DNA from: Poseidonocella pacifica
GTDB lineage: Bacteria > Pseudomonadota > Alphaproteobacteria > Rhodobacterales > Rhodobacteraceae
DNA: 64,000 bases
Direction: 5' to 3'
Assembly: GCF_900111875.1 (NCBI RefSeq)
Contig: NZ_FOJU01000003.1
Coordinates: forward strand, 1-64,000
In this document: positions 16,779-25,810 of the stretch, piece after piece
Position numbering within the stretch: the first letter of the stretch is position 1
Layout of the letters: the number at the start of each line of letters is the position of its first letter
Position numbers and translations under genes: made by a program
Notes under the pieces: generated by a model
What the model was told of the DNA's origin: nothing
Seen by the model: only the letters and a program-made list of their open reading frames with translations
Databases searched by the model: none

Positions 16779-16976
16779 TCAAAGCCCCATGGCCTGTGCA
16801 AACCATAGCAGCGCAAGCCCGGCCAGCGCGGCAAGAAGTCCGATTTGCCGCACCGCCGTTTCAGGCAAAGCGCGAAGGATCTCCAGCATGCGCACAATAA
16901 GAGAAGGGGCCAGCGCATAGGCCAGCCCCTCCAGTATCAGCACCAGCCCAAGAGCCAGAACGATATCGCCCATCAT
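16779..16976 (-). CDS. DUF2065 small membrane protein
   Basis: 65 residues with two hydrophobic segments (about 3-24 and 44-63), matching the DUF2065 family usually found beside hflC. The ATG overlaps the hflC stop as TGATG; an ATG one codon later is possible. Likely an inner-membrane accessory of the HflKC/FtsH system, but no function is proven. Confidence 0.85.
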   Translation of the reverse strand: MMGDIVLALGLVLILEGLAYALAPSLIVRMLEILRALPETAVRQIGLLAALAGLALLWFAQAMGL

Positions 16977-18124
16977 CAGTTGGCCGGAGCCTCATCAGAA
17001 ATTTCCGCGCCATCTTCGGCGGGGGTTTCCTCTGCGGGGGTTTCCTCTGCGGGGGCATCCTCGGCGGGTGTCTCTTCCGCCGGGGTATTTTCCAAAGCCT
17101 CTTGCTCACGGGCACGCTCGGCTGCTTCTGCGTCTTCCTGCAGGCGTTCGCGTTCCGCTTCGGGCAGATCGGGCGAGATTTCGCTCTCTGGCGCCAGATC
17201 ACGCAACCGATCCAGATCGACATCATCCATCGATACCGCGCCCAGACCTTCGGCGCGAATTGCCTGGAAAAGCGGCCCGACGAATTCGCTGTTGGGCGAA
17301 AGAACCAGAGTAGAGTTCTCCGCAGGAAGCGAGCGTTCAAACGCAGCGAGCGAGCGATAGAAAGCAAAGAACTCAGGGTTGTTGCCAAAGGCTTCGGCAT
17401 AGACCCGGTTCCGTTCCGCGTCCGCTTCACCGCGGGTGATCTCCGCTTCGCGTTCCGCTCCGGAAACCGTCTCCACAACGGTTCGATCCGCGGCCGCGCG
17501 TACACGCTGCGCCGCCTCATTACCGCGTGCAATCTCATCAGCGGCTTCCCGTTCACGTTCGGCACGCATCCGGGCAAAGGTCGCCTCAAGGTTCTGTTGC
17601 GGCAAGTTGGTCTGCTTGAGCCGGACGTCCACGATCTCAAGGCCGAGGCTATCGGCGCTTGTCCGAGCCTGCGCACGGATCCGCACTGCAAGGTCGCGGC
17701 GTTCCGGCGACAGGATGACATCCGATGTCACCTGATCAGCACCAAGCACCTCACGGATCTGTGCGTTCAGAATGGAACTGAGACGATCCTCTGCCGTACG
17801 GATGCCGCCTACGCCAACGGCCTGACGGAACTGGACAACGTCCGAGATCCGATACCGGGCAAAGGCATCGACAACCAAACGCCGATCATCCGACGGCGTC
17901 ACCTCGATCGTATCCGTATCGAGCGACAGGATGCGGTCGTCATACACGACGACCTCCTGAATGATCGGAACCTTGAAGCTCAGGCCCGGCTCTTCGACGA
18001 CCTGCTTGATCTGGCCGAATTGGAGGACGAGTGCCTTTTCGCGCTCATCCACAATGAAGATCGACGAGAAGACGACAACTGCCGCCACAATCAACGCGAT
18101 CAGAAATGCTCCGGATTTCCGCAT
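16976..18124 (-). CDS. hflC: FtsH protease modulator HflC
   Basis: 382 residues. A single N-terminal transmembrane anchor (LIALIVAAVVVFSSIFIV) precedes the band-7/SPFH domain (DEREKALVLQFGQI onward) and a coiled-coil region rich in Arg/Glu/Ala. With HflK it forms the large periplasm-facing complex that encloses and modulates FtsH. The C terminus is unusual: an acidic Pro-Ala-Glu tandem repeat (ETPAEDAPAEETPAEETPA and flanks), about residues 345-375. It overlaps hflK by one base (stop/start) and DUF2065 by one. Confidence 0.95.
   Translation of the reverse strand: MRKSGAFLIALIVAAVVVFSSIFIVDEREKALVLQFGQIKQVVEEPGLSFKVPIIQEVVVYDDRILSLDTDTIEVTPSDDRRLVVDAFARYRISDVVQFRQAVGVGGIRTAEDRLSSILNAQIREVLGADQVTSDVILSPERRDLAVRIRAQARTSADSLGLEIVDVRLKQTNLPQQNLEATFARMRAEREREAADEIARGNEAAQRVRAAADRTVVETVSGAEREAEITRGEADAERNRVYAEAFGNNPEFFAFYRSLAAFERSLPAENSTLVLSPNSEFVGPLFQAIRAEGLGAVSMDDVDLDRLRDLAPESEISPDLPEAERERLQEDAEAAERAREQEALENTPAEETPAEDAPAEETPAEETPAEDGAEISDEAPAN
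17021..17087. repeat. 15-bp tandem repeat in the 3' end of hflC
   Basis: GTTTCCTCTGCGGGG occurs twice in direct succession from about 17025, then continues as decayed copies (GCATCCTCGGCGGGT, GTCTCTTCCGCCGGG). It encodes the EETPA-type acidic repeat and could vary in copy number by slippage. Confidence 0.75.
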
Positions 18125-19266
18125 CAGTTGCCCCCTTCGGTGCTGGATGCGCCGCGGCGCAGTTCATTTAGGGGCAGGTAAGGCAACACGCCCTGCCCGC
18201 CGGCGGCACCCTCGTCAAGAATGATCTTGTCGACGTTACCCAACGTGCGCTCAACGGTCTCAAGATAGAGTCGGCGTTGGGTGACTTCGGGCGCCAAGTT
18301 GAATTCACGCGCCACGGCGACAAAGCGGCTTGCTTCACCGATGGCTTCGTTGATCACTTGCGCGCGATAGCCTTCAGCCTGTTCGAGAACCTGGGCCGCT
18401 TCACCGCGTGCCTCGGCAAGGACGCGGTTCGCGTAGGCATCGGCTTGACGCTGCAAACGGTCACGCTCCTGCTCGGCGGCTTGCACCTCGCGGAAGGCAT
18501 CGATCACGTCAGACGGTGGATCCGCCGCATCAAGGTTGACCCGTACGATATTGATACCGCTGTCGTATTCATCGAGCGTACTCTGGATATTCTCCATCGC
18601 CGTGTCGGCAATAAGGCCCCGGTCACGGTTGAGAATCGGCGCGAGGTTCGACGCTGCGATGATCTCCCGCATGATGGATTCCGAAACGGCCTGAACCGTA
18701 AGTTGCGGATCGCGCATGTTGAACAGAAGCTTCGCGGGATCGTTGATGTTCCAGACAACCTGAAAATCGATGTCCACGATGTTGGCGTCCGTGGTCAACA
18801 TCAAGCCGTCGCCATTGTTCGACTGCCCCGACCCGACATTTTCGGTCCGCTCGGATGTCACGTTGACCACGTCATAGGTGACAAGGGGCCAAGGTGCGAA
18901 GTTGAGACCGGGATTGCCCGTTGAGGAATACTCCCCGAGGAACAACTCCACCGACTGCTCTTCTGGCTTGACCGTATAGAAGCTCGCCATACCCCAGAGC
19001 ACAACGCCGACCAGCGCCGCAATGGCAATAGTCCCGCGCCCGAACCCCGGTCCGCCGGTGCCGCCCGACGTCGGGCCGCCGTTTCCGCGGCCACCCATGA
19101 GCACGCGCAGGCGCTCCTGTCCCTTTTTCATCAGTTCGTCGATCTCGGGGATCTGCGATCCATCCTGGCCGGGCCGCCGCCCGCCATTACCGCCCTGTCC
19201 GCGATTGTCACCGCCGCCCCCGTCGGAGCCGCCTCCGCCCCACGGGCCGCCGTTGTTACCTGACAT
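18124..19266 (-). CDS. hflK: FtsH protease modulator HflK
   Basis: 380 residues. The N-terminal cytoplasmic region is Gly/Asn/Asp-rich (MSGNNGGPWGGGGSDGGGG), followed by a transmembrane segment (IAIAALVGVVLWGMASFYTV) and the SPFH domain, then a coiled coil. Start 19266 gives the conserved MSGNNGGPW opening; an ATG nine codons earlier (19293) is possible. Coupled to hflC (ATG/stop overlap at 18124). It is the first gene of the hflK-hflC-DUF2065-degP group. Confidence 0.93.
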   Translation of the reverse strand: MSGNNGGPWGGGGSDGGGGDNRGQGGNGGRRPGQDGSQIPEIDELMKKGQERLRVLMGGRGNGGPTSGGTGGPGFGRGTIAIAALVGVVLWGMASFYTVKPEEQSVELFLGEYSSTGNPGLNFAPWPLVTYDVVNVTSERTENVGSGQSNNGDGLMLTTDANIVDIDFQVVWNINDPAKLLFNMRDPQLTVQAVSESIMREIIAASNLAPILNRDRGLIADTAMENIQSTLDEYDSGINIVRVNLDAADPPSDVIDAFREVQAAEQERDRLQRQADAYANRVLAEARGEAAQVLEQAEGYRAQVINEAIGEASRFVAVAREFNLAPEVTQRRLYLETVERTLGNVDKIILDEGAAGGQGVLPYLPLNELRRGASSTEGGN

Positions 19267-19324
19267 CCGGATGCCGTCCTCTTTGTTGTTCATGTGTCGT
19301 ACCTGTGCAGAGCCTAACCTAAAA

Positions 19325-20788
19325 TCAAGCTGTTCGAACAGGGGCCCGCATCGTCACCAACTCTTCCGACATCGTCGGATGAACGGCAACGGTCCGGTCA
19401 AAGTCTTCCTTTGTTGCACCCATCTTTACGGCGACGCCGGCCAGTTGGATCAATTCGCCCGCCTCTGGCGCGACGATATGGCACCCCAGAACCTTGCGGC
19501 TTTCCTGCCCCACGATCAATTTCATCAAAACCCGGTCGGGTTTTCCAGCAAACGCGGTGCGCATGGGTCGGAATGACGTGCAGTAGATCTCGCAGGTTTC
19601 ATCGAGCTCCTGCGCCTCCTCTTCTGTGATGCCCACACTGCCGTATTCCGGCTGGGTAAAGACCGCGCTCGGGATCAACTCGTGATCGACCGGCGTCGGG
19701 TTGCCTTTGAACACGGTTTCCACGAAAGCCATCCCCTCGCGGATCGCGACCGGGGTCAAGGCGACGCGGTTCGTGACATCCCCGATGGCATAAACCGATG
19801 GCACCGAGGACTGGCTATACTGATCCACGACAATCTCGCCGCGCTTGCCCAGTTTCACGCCCGCCTCTTCCAGCCCCATGTCGCCCGTGCTCGGGGACCG
19901 GCCCGTGGCAAAGAAGACTGCGTCAAACACCTGTTCCTGACCATTCGTGCCCTTGACCCGGATCGGACCGGGGCGCTTGCCGGGATGTTGGCCAGTGGAA
20001 ATGGAGCTATCTCCGATATGGGTGCCTGTCTCCTGCACACCTGCGCCCATTCCGGCCTCCGGTGCGTCCTCGTCCGGGCACATTTCAACGATGTTGGTTC
20101 CCACGTGAAGGTCGATGCCAATCTGGCGCATGTGATCGGCAATCAGCCCACGCGCCTCTCCGTCGAAACCGCGCAGGATCTGCGCACCACGATAGAATTG
20201 GGTCACCTTCACCCCGAGCCCGTTCAGAATGCAGGCGAATTCGCAGGCAATATAGCCCCCGCCGACGATCAGGATCCGCTTTGGCAACTCCTCGAGATGA
20301 AAGATGTCGTCCGACACCATCCCAAGCTCGCAGTTGTCGATATCGGGGCGAACCGGATGGCCACCGGTGGAAACGAGGATATGTTTCGCACGGAACACCT
20401 CGCCGCTCGACAGTTCCACCGTATGTGGATCGCGCAATCGCGCGCGGGCGTCGAACGCATCGACACCAGACCCTTTCAGGAGATTGCGATACACAGTCTC
20501 CAACCGGTCCAGCTCTTCCGTTAGCTTCCCGTGAAAGATCGACCAATCGAACGATCCTTCGCGCGCAGACCACCCATAGGCGACGGCCTCTTCGGCTGCA
20601 TGGGCATGCGATGAGGCAAACACCATGAGTTTCTTGGGTACGCATCCGCGTATGACACAGGTGCCACCGTAGCGATCCGCTTCCGCAAGGCCAACCTTGG
20701 CGCCCGCTTCTCCGGCTGCGACACGCGCGGCACGCACCCCACCGGAGCCCCCACCAATTACGAAGAGGTCATAGTCAAAGTCACTCAT
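19325..20788 (-). CDS. gor: glutathione-disulfide reductase with a central insertion
   Basis: NADPH-dependent reduction of glutathione disulfide in the cytoplasm. 487 residues: FAD site GGGSGGVRAAR, redox pair Cys44/Cys49 in GGTCVIRGCVPKK, NADPH-site GGGYIACEF near 176, second FAD motif YAIGDVT, and the C-terminal active-site HPTMSEE. Family members are usually about 450-460 residues; the excess lies at roughly residues 236-273, a stretch of Glu/Gly/Ser/His (PDEDAPEAGMGAG onward) inside the NADP domain. The insert is in frame, with no sign of error. It is upstream of and codirectional with hflK. Confidence 0.94.
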   Translation of the reverse strand: MSDFDYDLFVIGGGSGGVRAARVAAGEAGAKVGLAEADRYGGTCVIRGCVPKKLMVFASSHAHAAEEAVAYGWSAREGSFDWSIFHGKLTEELDRLETVYRNLLKGSGVDAFDARARLRDPHTVELSSGEVFRAKHILVSTGGHPVRPDIDNCELGMVSDDIFHLEELPKRILIVGGGYIACEFACILNGLGVKVTQFYRGAQILRGFDGEARGLIADHMRQIGIDLHVGTNIVEMCPDEDAPEAGMGAGVQETGTHIGDSSISTGQHPGKRPGPIRVKGTNGQEQVFDAVFFATGRSPSTGDMGLEEAGVKLGKRGEIVVDQYSQSSVPSVYAIGDVTNRVALTPVAIREGMAFVETVFKGNPTPVDHELIPSAVFTQPEYGSVGITEEEAQELDETCEIYCTSFRPMRTAFAGKPDRVLMKLIVGQESRKVLGCHIVAPEAGELIQLAGVAVKMGATKEDFDRTVAVHPTMSEELVTMRAPVRTA

Positions 20789-20858
20789 ATGGCTTCCTCC
20801 TGGGCTCGCTTGTTTGGCGGTATCCCATAGCCCCGGCCCAAAGGCCAGAGGCAGGAGA

Positions 20859-21611
20859 TCAACCGAAAAGACTCTCCGCTGCAGGTTGAGCCTGTTGGGC
20901 GCTCACGATCTCGGAATTTCCGTCCTCATGTCCGACGATCACCGTGTCGCAAAGGTCGATGAAAAGCCCGTTCTCCACCACACCCGGCACTTGATTGAGG
21001 GCAGCGGACAGCGCACGTGGGTTGCCGATACGCCCGAGGTGCAGATCGAGGATATGGTTCCCCTCATCGGTCACAAGCCGTTCAGCCCCACGCATCCGCG
21101 GCGTGATCTCCGCGTCCCCCATATCGAGAACCGTCAGGGCCCGCCGTATGAGCGCTTCGCTCGCGCGTTCGCCAAATTTCAGCACTTCGACGGGCAGCGG
21201 GAAGGCGCCAAGCTCCTCGACGCGCTTTCCGGCATCCGCGATAACGATCATCCGGCTGGAGGCGCTCGCCACGATCTTTTCCTGAAGATGCGCCCCGCCA
21301 CCGCCCTTGATCAGCGTCAGACGGGGATCAAACTCATCAGCGCCATCAATCGTCAGGTCAAGCCATCCGGCCTCATCGAGCGTGATCACGTCTATGCCCT
21401 GCTCGCGGGCGAGTTGTCCCGTTGCGTAGGATGTTGGCACGCCCGTGATCCGCAAGCCTTCTTCCCGGATCCTGCGGCCCAGTGCGCGCACCATGAAGGC
21501 CGCCGTACTGCCGGTCCCCAGACCCAGCCGCATCCCGTCTTCGACAAATTCCACAGACCGCTCGGCGGCTGCCGCCTTTGCCTTGTCTGCCGCGCTCAAT
21601 TCTTGAGCCAT
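20859..21611 (-). CDS. rpiA: ribose-5-phosphate isomerase A
   Basis: Interconverts ribose 5-phosphate and ribulose 5-phosphate in the pentose phosphate route. 250 residues; motifs GLGTGSTA (phosphate loop), TIDGADEFD (catalytic Asp residues) and IKGGGGAHLQEKI (catalytic Glu) are all present. Slightly long at both ends. It lies 70 bp upstream of gor on the same strand. Confidence 0.96.
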   Translation of the reverse strand: MAQELSAADKAKAAAAERSVEFVEDGMRLGLGTGSTAAFMVRALGRRIREEGLRITGVPTSYATGQLAREQGIDVITLDEAGWLDLTIDGADEFDPRLTLIKGGGGAHLQEKIVASASSRMIVIADAGKRVEELGAFPLPVEVLKFGERASEALIRRALTVLDMGDAEITPRMRGAERLVTDEGNHILDLHLGRIGNPRALSAALNQVPGVVENGLFIDLCDTVIVGHEDGNSEIVSAQQAQPAAESLFG

Positions 21612-21719
21612 CGCAATCTCTCCCTCACACTCTCTCCGCCGCTTATATCAAAGACACTCACCCCTGCGAGGGGGATGGCGGATGAAATTCAACGATTTGA
21701 CGCCAAGCGCGACGAAGTA

Positions 21720-22415
21720 TCACGCGGGCGGCCAGGCCGGTGCACGTTTCAAAGCATTCACTGCCTCGGCCAGGGCGTCTCGCGGCAATATCACCAGCAT
21801 TTGCGGGCCATCCATCTCGAGGATCACCGGCCCCGTAACTTCATTGGATGTGCCCAACTGGCCCAAGGGATTGAACCGCAACCCATCAATCGGCCAGCGC
21901 AGCCCTTCGCTACGGCCCATCACAGAACCGAAGGGAAACAGGGAAAATCTATTCCCAATAGGCAGTTGCAAGTCGATCCTAGCCGGACATGTAAAGATGA
22001 CATCATGCGATCCCAGCAAGATACATTTCTTGTCGGGATGCCGAAGGAGCACGCCTAGCGAGGCCAGTTCATGATCCAGCCGCGCGCCAAGAAACCCCAC
22101 CCCGATGAAGAGCGGCGCGGAAACCGAACGCAGAACCTTGTCGAAATCCGTCGTGTCCTGTTCAGCAAGCTCGTGAATGGTCCCGGGTGCAAGCGCTGCG
22201 CGATCCTCCGGGAGGATCGAATCCATATCGCCGATTACCGCGCGGGGTAGAATGCCTCGCACCAAACACGCGCGCGTACCGCCATCTGCGGCGACAACCT
22301 CGGGCGCAACTCCAAGCGACAGAACGAAGTCTTCGTCGGTGACGTGACCGCCCCCGACAAGCGTCAGTGGTTTCCTGCTCTCGACGAAGGGCGGCTCAGC
22401 GGTTGTCGGGGTCAT
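21720..22415 (-). CDS. thiamin pyrophosphokinase
   Basis: Transfers pyrophosphate from ATP to thiamin, giving TPP. 231 residues with the family motifs AADGG (about 43), GDMDS (about 62) and DTTDFDK (about 87), then the beta-sandwich domain. It overlaps the end of the DUF2842 gene by 20 bp on the same strand, so the two are probably cotranscribed with purA. No TPP riboswitch is visible in front. Confidence 0.9.
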   Translation of the reverse strand: MTPTTAEPPFVESRKPLTLVGGGHVTDEDFVLSLGVAPEVVAADGGTRACLVRGILPRAVIGDMDSILPEDRAALAPGTIHELAEQDTTDFDKVLRSVSAPLFIGVGFLGARLDHELASLGVLLRHPDKKCILLGSHDVIFTCPARIDLQLPIGNRFSLFPFGSVMGRSEGLRWPIDGLRFNPLGQLGTSNEVTGPVILEMDGPQMLVILPRDALAEAVNALKRAPAWPPA

Positions 22416-22608
22416 GCTGCCCCACCCCGCGAAAAACCGCCTTGAAGGGCAGGATCCAGATCACCCCGAGCCCAACATAGACCAGCAACTCCAACCAGAC
22501 CGGCGGCCGGTCCAGAAGGTTCACGATTGTCACCGCCACAAAGATATATGCCGGCAACCCGACGAGCAGGATCAAAAGCGATAGGCGTTTGCGGGTCTTG
22601 AGGCGCAT
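22396..22608 (-). CDS. DUF2842 small membrane protein
   Basis: 70 residues opening MRLKTRKRLSLLILLVGLPA with two transmembrane helices, the hallmark of DUF2842, a family of unknown function common in alphaproteobacteria. Start 22608 matches the family's (M)xxKTRKRLSLL opening; a longer frame running back into purA is rejected. It lies 8 bp after the purA stop. Confidence 0.85.
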   Translation of the reverse strand: MRLKTRKRLSLLILLVGLPAYIFVAVTIVNLLDRPPVWLELLVYVGLGVIWILPFKAVFRGVGQHDPDNR

Positions 22609-22616
22609 CGCCCTTC

Positions 22617-23909
22617 TCAATCCGCGAACGGGTCGGTCACGAGGATGGTATCCTCGCGTTCGGGTGACGTGGACAGAAGCGCGACGGGGCAATCGATCAA
22701 CTCTTCCACACGGCGAACGTACTTGATCGCATTGGCGGGCAGATCAGCCCAACTCCGCGCGCCTTCCGTGGATTCGCTCCAGCCCGGTACTTCTTCGTAG
22801 ATCGGGGTACACCGGGCCTGTTGGTCTGCCGCGGTCGGAAGATAGTCGAGTGTTTCGCCATCAAGGTCGTACCCGGTGCAGATCTTCAGGGTTTCGAACC
22901 CGTCGAGCACGTCGAGCTTGGTCAGTGCGATGCCGTTCACGCCGCTGGTGGCACAGGTTTGCCGCACGAGGCAGGCGTCAAACCAACCGCAGCGCCGTTT
23001 GCGCCCCGTGGTGGTGCCAAATTCATGGCCCCGCTCACCAAGGCGTTGGCCATCAGCGTCGTCCAGTTCGGTCGGGAAAGGCCCCTCACCCACGCGGGTG
23101 GTATAGGCTTTGACGATGCCAAGCACGAAATCAATCGCACCGGGGCCGATCCCCGTGCCGGTTGCCGCCTGACCTGCAATCACGTTGGACGATGTGACGA
23201 AGGGATAGGTGCCAAAATCAATATCGAGAAGGGCACCCTGCGCGCCTTCAAACAGGATTCGGCGCCCTGCCTTGCGTTTTTCGTTGAGCACCTTCCAGAC
23301 TGGGGCCGCGAATGCGAGAATCTGCGGCGCGATCGCCTCAAGTTCCGCAATAAGCCCATCCCGGTCGATGGCCGATAGTCCGAGGCCGGAGCGCAGCGCA
23401 TTGTGATGCACCAGCGCGCGATCTACGCGAACCTCCAACGTCGCACGGTCGGCCAGATCGGCCACACGGATCACCCGACGGCCAACCTTGTCCTCATAGG
23501 CAGGACCGATACCGCGCCCGGTGGTGCCGATCTTTGCCATCGAATTCTGGCCTTCCCGCGCGCGGTCCAGCTCCCCGTGGAAGGGCAGGATCAGCGGCGT
23601 ATTTTCGGCAATCATAAGTGTTTCGGGCGTGATCTCTACACCTTGGGCCCGGATTGTCTCAATCTCCTTGACGAGGTGCCAAGGATCGAGAACCACGCCA
23701 TTGCCGATGACCGAGAGCTTGCCGCCCCGCACCACACCGGATGGAAGGGCGTGAAGCTTGTAGACCTCTCCGTCGATCACCAGAGTATGGCCGGCATTAT
23801 GCCCGCCTTGAAAACGCGCGATCACATCGGCGCGTTCGCTGAGCCAGTCGACGATCTTGCCCTTGCCCTCGTCGCCCCATTGTGCGCCCACGACCACCAC
23901 GTTCGCCAT
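22617..23909 (-). CDS. purA: adenylosuccinate synthetase
   Basis: GTP-dependent ligation of aspartate to IMP, first committed step to AMP. 430 residues starting [23 protein letters not shown] at the P-loop, with [23 protein letters not shown] and the [10 protein letters not shown] region all intact. The ATG at 23909 follows GGGAGATTGGC; the in-frame extension to 23987 is unconserved. Confidence 0.97.
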   Translation of the reverse strand: MANVVVVGAQWGDEGKGKIVDWLSERADVIARFQGGHNAGHTLVIDGEVYKLHALPSGVVRGGKLSVIGNGVVLDPWHLVKEIETIRAQGVEITPETLMIAENTPLILPFHGELDRAREGQNSMAKIGTTGRGIGPAYEDKVGRRVIRVADLADRATLEVRVDRALVHHNALRSGLGLSAIDRDGLIAELEAIAPQILAFAAPVWKVLNEKRKAGRRILFEGAQGALLDIDFGTYPFVTSSNVIAGQAATGTGIGPGAIDFVLGIVKAYTTRVGEGPFPTELDDADGQRLGERGHEFGTTTGRKRRCGWFDACLVRQTCATSGVNGIALTKLDVLDGFETLKICTGYDLDGETLDYLPTAADQQARCTPIYEEVPGWSESTEGARSWADLPANAIKYVRRVEELIDCPVALLSTSPEREDTILVTDPFAD

Positions 23910-24008
23910 GCCAATCTCCCGTTCCGACGGCCCAAACAGCGGCTCGTATACCGGGGGAAACGGCGCGGTGAAACCCGTTTGTTGCATCAGCCCCGTAGAG
24001 AGTGGCGT

Positions 24009-25061
24009 TCAGCGCGCCTGAGCCGTCTCCGCGGTTCGGGTCATATCGAGGATTGCGGGGCCAATCCGGTCAAGCGGCAGTTGACGCTCAACCGCCCCAA
24101 GCTCAAACGCGCGCGCGGGCATCCCATAGATCGTGGAGGTCGCCTCATCCTGGCCGATGGTTCTTGCCCCGCCCATGCGCAACGCAAGCATTTCCTGCGC
24201 CCCATCGGCGCCCATCCCCGTCAATTGTACCGCAAGCACATGCCGGGCACGGGGCACGAGCGAGCGGTACATGACATCCACCGATGGGCAATGGCCATTT
24301 TCGGGCGGCGTGTTGAGCAGTACGATCCGGTCCGAACGGTCGAGGATCATGTGCCGATCCCCGGGAGCGAAAAGAACCCGCCCCGGCGCCAGAACCTCAC
24401 CGGCATCGGCGACTTTCACTTCCGGAGAGAGATTTGAATTAAGTCGAGCCGCAAGACTTCGGAGGAAGTTGCCGGGCATGTGCTGGGTGATCAACGTCGG
24501 GGGGCACTGGGACGGATAGTTCGACAGAACGGTGGTGAGCGCCTCCACCCCACCCGTCGAAGAGCCGATTGCCACCATCCAGTGCCCTGAGCGGAAGTTT
24601 TCATCCACGATGGGGGCTGTGCTTGGCCCGTATGGGCGCGACTTGACGTGACCCCCGGCGGGCGACAGCCGCGCGCGTGCTGCGGTTCGTATGAGATCCG
24701 GCAGATGCCGGTAGACCTCATCGGGATTGCCCGCCGCCGGTTTGCCGATGCAGGCAATCGCCCCCATTCCAAGGGCTTGTACGGCGGCATCGGCACCGCG
24801 CCGCGTATAAGAAGAGATCATGATGACTGGGCGGGGGCGCGATTTCATGAGCCGCGCAAGAAACTCCAACCCGTTCATTCCGGGCATTTCCACATCAAGG
24901 GTCAGAACATCCGGGTTCATGGTTTTGACAAGATCGCGCGCCTGATAGGCGTCGGCGGCTTCGGCGATGACCTCGATCCCGTCATGCCCTTCCAGCGCAT
25001 GAGCAATCAAGCGCCGCTGCGTGGCGCTGTCGTCGACGATAAGAACGCGGGTCTTGCGCAT
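24009..25061 (-). CDS. cheB: chemotaxis response regulator protein-glutamate methylesterase CheB, orphan
   Basis: 350 residues: an N-terminal receiver domain (LIVDDSATQRR; phosphoacceptor Asp56 in LDVEMPG; Lys107 in IGKP) joined to a C-terminal methylesterase with catalytic Ser168 (AIGSSTGG), His194 (QHMPG) and the Asp of GMGADG. It removes methyl groups from chemoreceptors. No cheA, cheR, cheW or receptor gene lies nearby; the neighbours are purA and the divergent secG, so it is an isolated copy. The 217-bp gap to secG holds an 8-bp inverted repeat ACCAAGTC/GACTTGGT 45 nt apart but nothing else recognised. Confidence 0.92.
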   Translation of the reverse strand: MRKTRVLIVDDSATQRRLIAHALEGHDGIEVIAEAADAYQARDLVKTMNPDVLTLDVEMPGMNGLEFLARLMKSRPRPVIMISSYTRRGADAAVQALGMGAIACIGKPAAGNPDEVYRHLPDLIRTAARARLSPAGGHVKSRPYGPSTAPIVDENFRSGHWMVAIGSSTGGVEALTTVLSNYPSQCPPTLITQHMPGNFLRSLAARLNSNLSPEVKVADAGEVLAPGRVLFAPGDRHMILDRSDRIVLLNTPPENGHCPSVDVMYRSLVPRARHVLAVQLTGMGADGAQEMLALRMGGARTIGQDEATSTIYGMPARAFELGAVERQLPLDRIGPAILDMTRTAETAQAR

Positions 25062-25278
25062 CAGCCTGCCGTTTTGGAAACCAAGTCAGCGGTTCGAAAT
25101 GGGAGCATTCATCTGAACGCTTCTGGCGCCCCGACTTGGTCTCGAAGGATCTATCTGAGAGAGAAGTGGCGAAGAAGTCTGAAGGAAGCGTGAAGTCAAT
25201 CTGGCCGCTCACGGGTTGCGCGCCTCATGCGATTGGCCTACATGAGCGCGAATTGCCGCAATCATCCGGGTCCGGTTC

Positions 25279-25644
25279 ATGGAAAACGTCGTCCTCATCA
25301 TCCATCTCCTGCTTGCGCTTTCGCTGATCGGCGTTGTGCTGCTGCAGCGGAACGAGGGCGGTCTCGGCTCGATGGGCGGCGGCGGTGGCGGTGCCATCTC
25401 CGGGCGGGCGGCCGCGACGGCGATGGGCAAACTGACGTGGATTCTCGCGGCTGCCTTCATCGTGACATCGCTCACTCTTACCGTAATCGCGGCCTCCAAC
25501 AGCACCGGCAGTTCGATCATCGACCGGCTTGGCGTGCCCGCATCCGAAGGTGATGCGACAATACCGACCTTGCCCGGTGTTGATGGCGGCTCTCTCTTGC
25601 CGCCCTCGAACGACGACGCGCCGCTTATACCCGGAGCCGACTGA
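25279..25644 (+). CDS. secG: preprotein translocase subunit SecG
   Basis: 121 residues with two membrane helices (about 1-22 and 50-75) around the conserved LLQRNEGGLGSMGGGGGG loop, and an acidic-proline C-terminal tail. Part of the SecYEG channel in the inner membrane. It is followed by pyrG on the same strand, a frequent alphaproteobacterial order. Confidence 0.94.
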   Translation: MENVVLIIHLLLALSLIGVVLLQRNEGGLGSMGGGGGGAISGRAAATAMGKLTWILAAAFIVTSLTLTVIAASNSTGSSIIDRLGVPASEGDATIPTLPGVDGGSLLPPSNDDAPLIPGAD

Positions 25645-25671
25645 GGCCGTTCTCAAAACCTTGAGGCCGTT
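25642..25671 (+). repeat. 10-bp direct repeat at the secG stop
   Basis: TGAGGCCGTT occurs at 25642-25651 (including the secG TGA) and again at 25662-25671, a 20-bp period, i.e. about two helical turns. It lies just upstream of the pyrG operator region. Confidence 0.5.
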
Positions 25672-25688
25672 ACGCGGATCGCAACAGC

Positions 25689-25730
25689 ATGTTGCGCACA
25701 CTGTTGCGCAACATGGGCGAATCCTATAAT
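25689..25730 (+). promoter_or_regulatory. pyrG promoter overlapped by a GTTGCGCA repeat/palindrome
   Basis: A consensus TATAAT (25725-25730) lies 81 bp before pyrG. Directly upstream, ATGTTGCGCACA (25689-25700) is followed by the perfect 12-bp palindrome TGTTGCGCAACA (25702-25713), which covers the expected -35 position (TGTTGC, 17-bp spacer). Repressor binding here would block the promoter. Another GTTGCG occurs at about 25747, after the start site. The regulator is unknown. Confidence 0.6.
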
Positions 25731-25810
25731 CTTCAAAGCCCGTGATGTTGCGGTTTTTTGGCCGTGACGGGCAGTCCGAAAACCAAGCAGATCACGGGGG
25801 CAAGAGCACC

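Noticed and set aside
23403-24437. Plus-strand 344-codon frame opposite purA and cheB
   Set aside because: Spans two minus-strand genes with complete catalytic motifs.
25062-25278. tRNA or small RNA in the cheB-secG gap (GGTTCGAAA stretch, inverted repeat ACCAAGTC/GACTTGGT)
   Set aside because: No cloverleaf can be drawn around the GGTTCGAAA, and the inverted repeat is separated by 45 nt without a compact structure.
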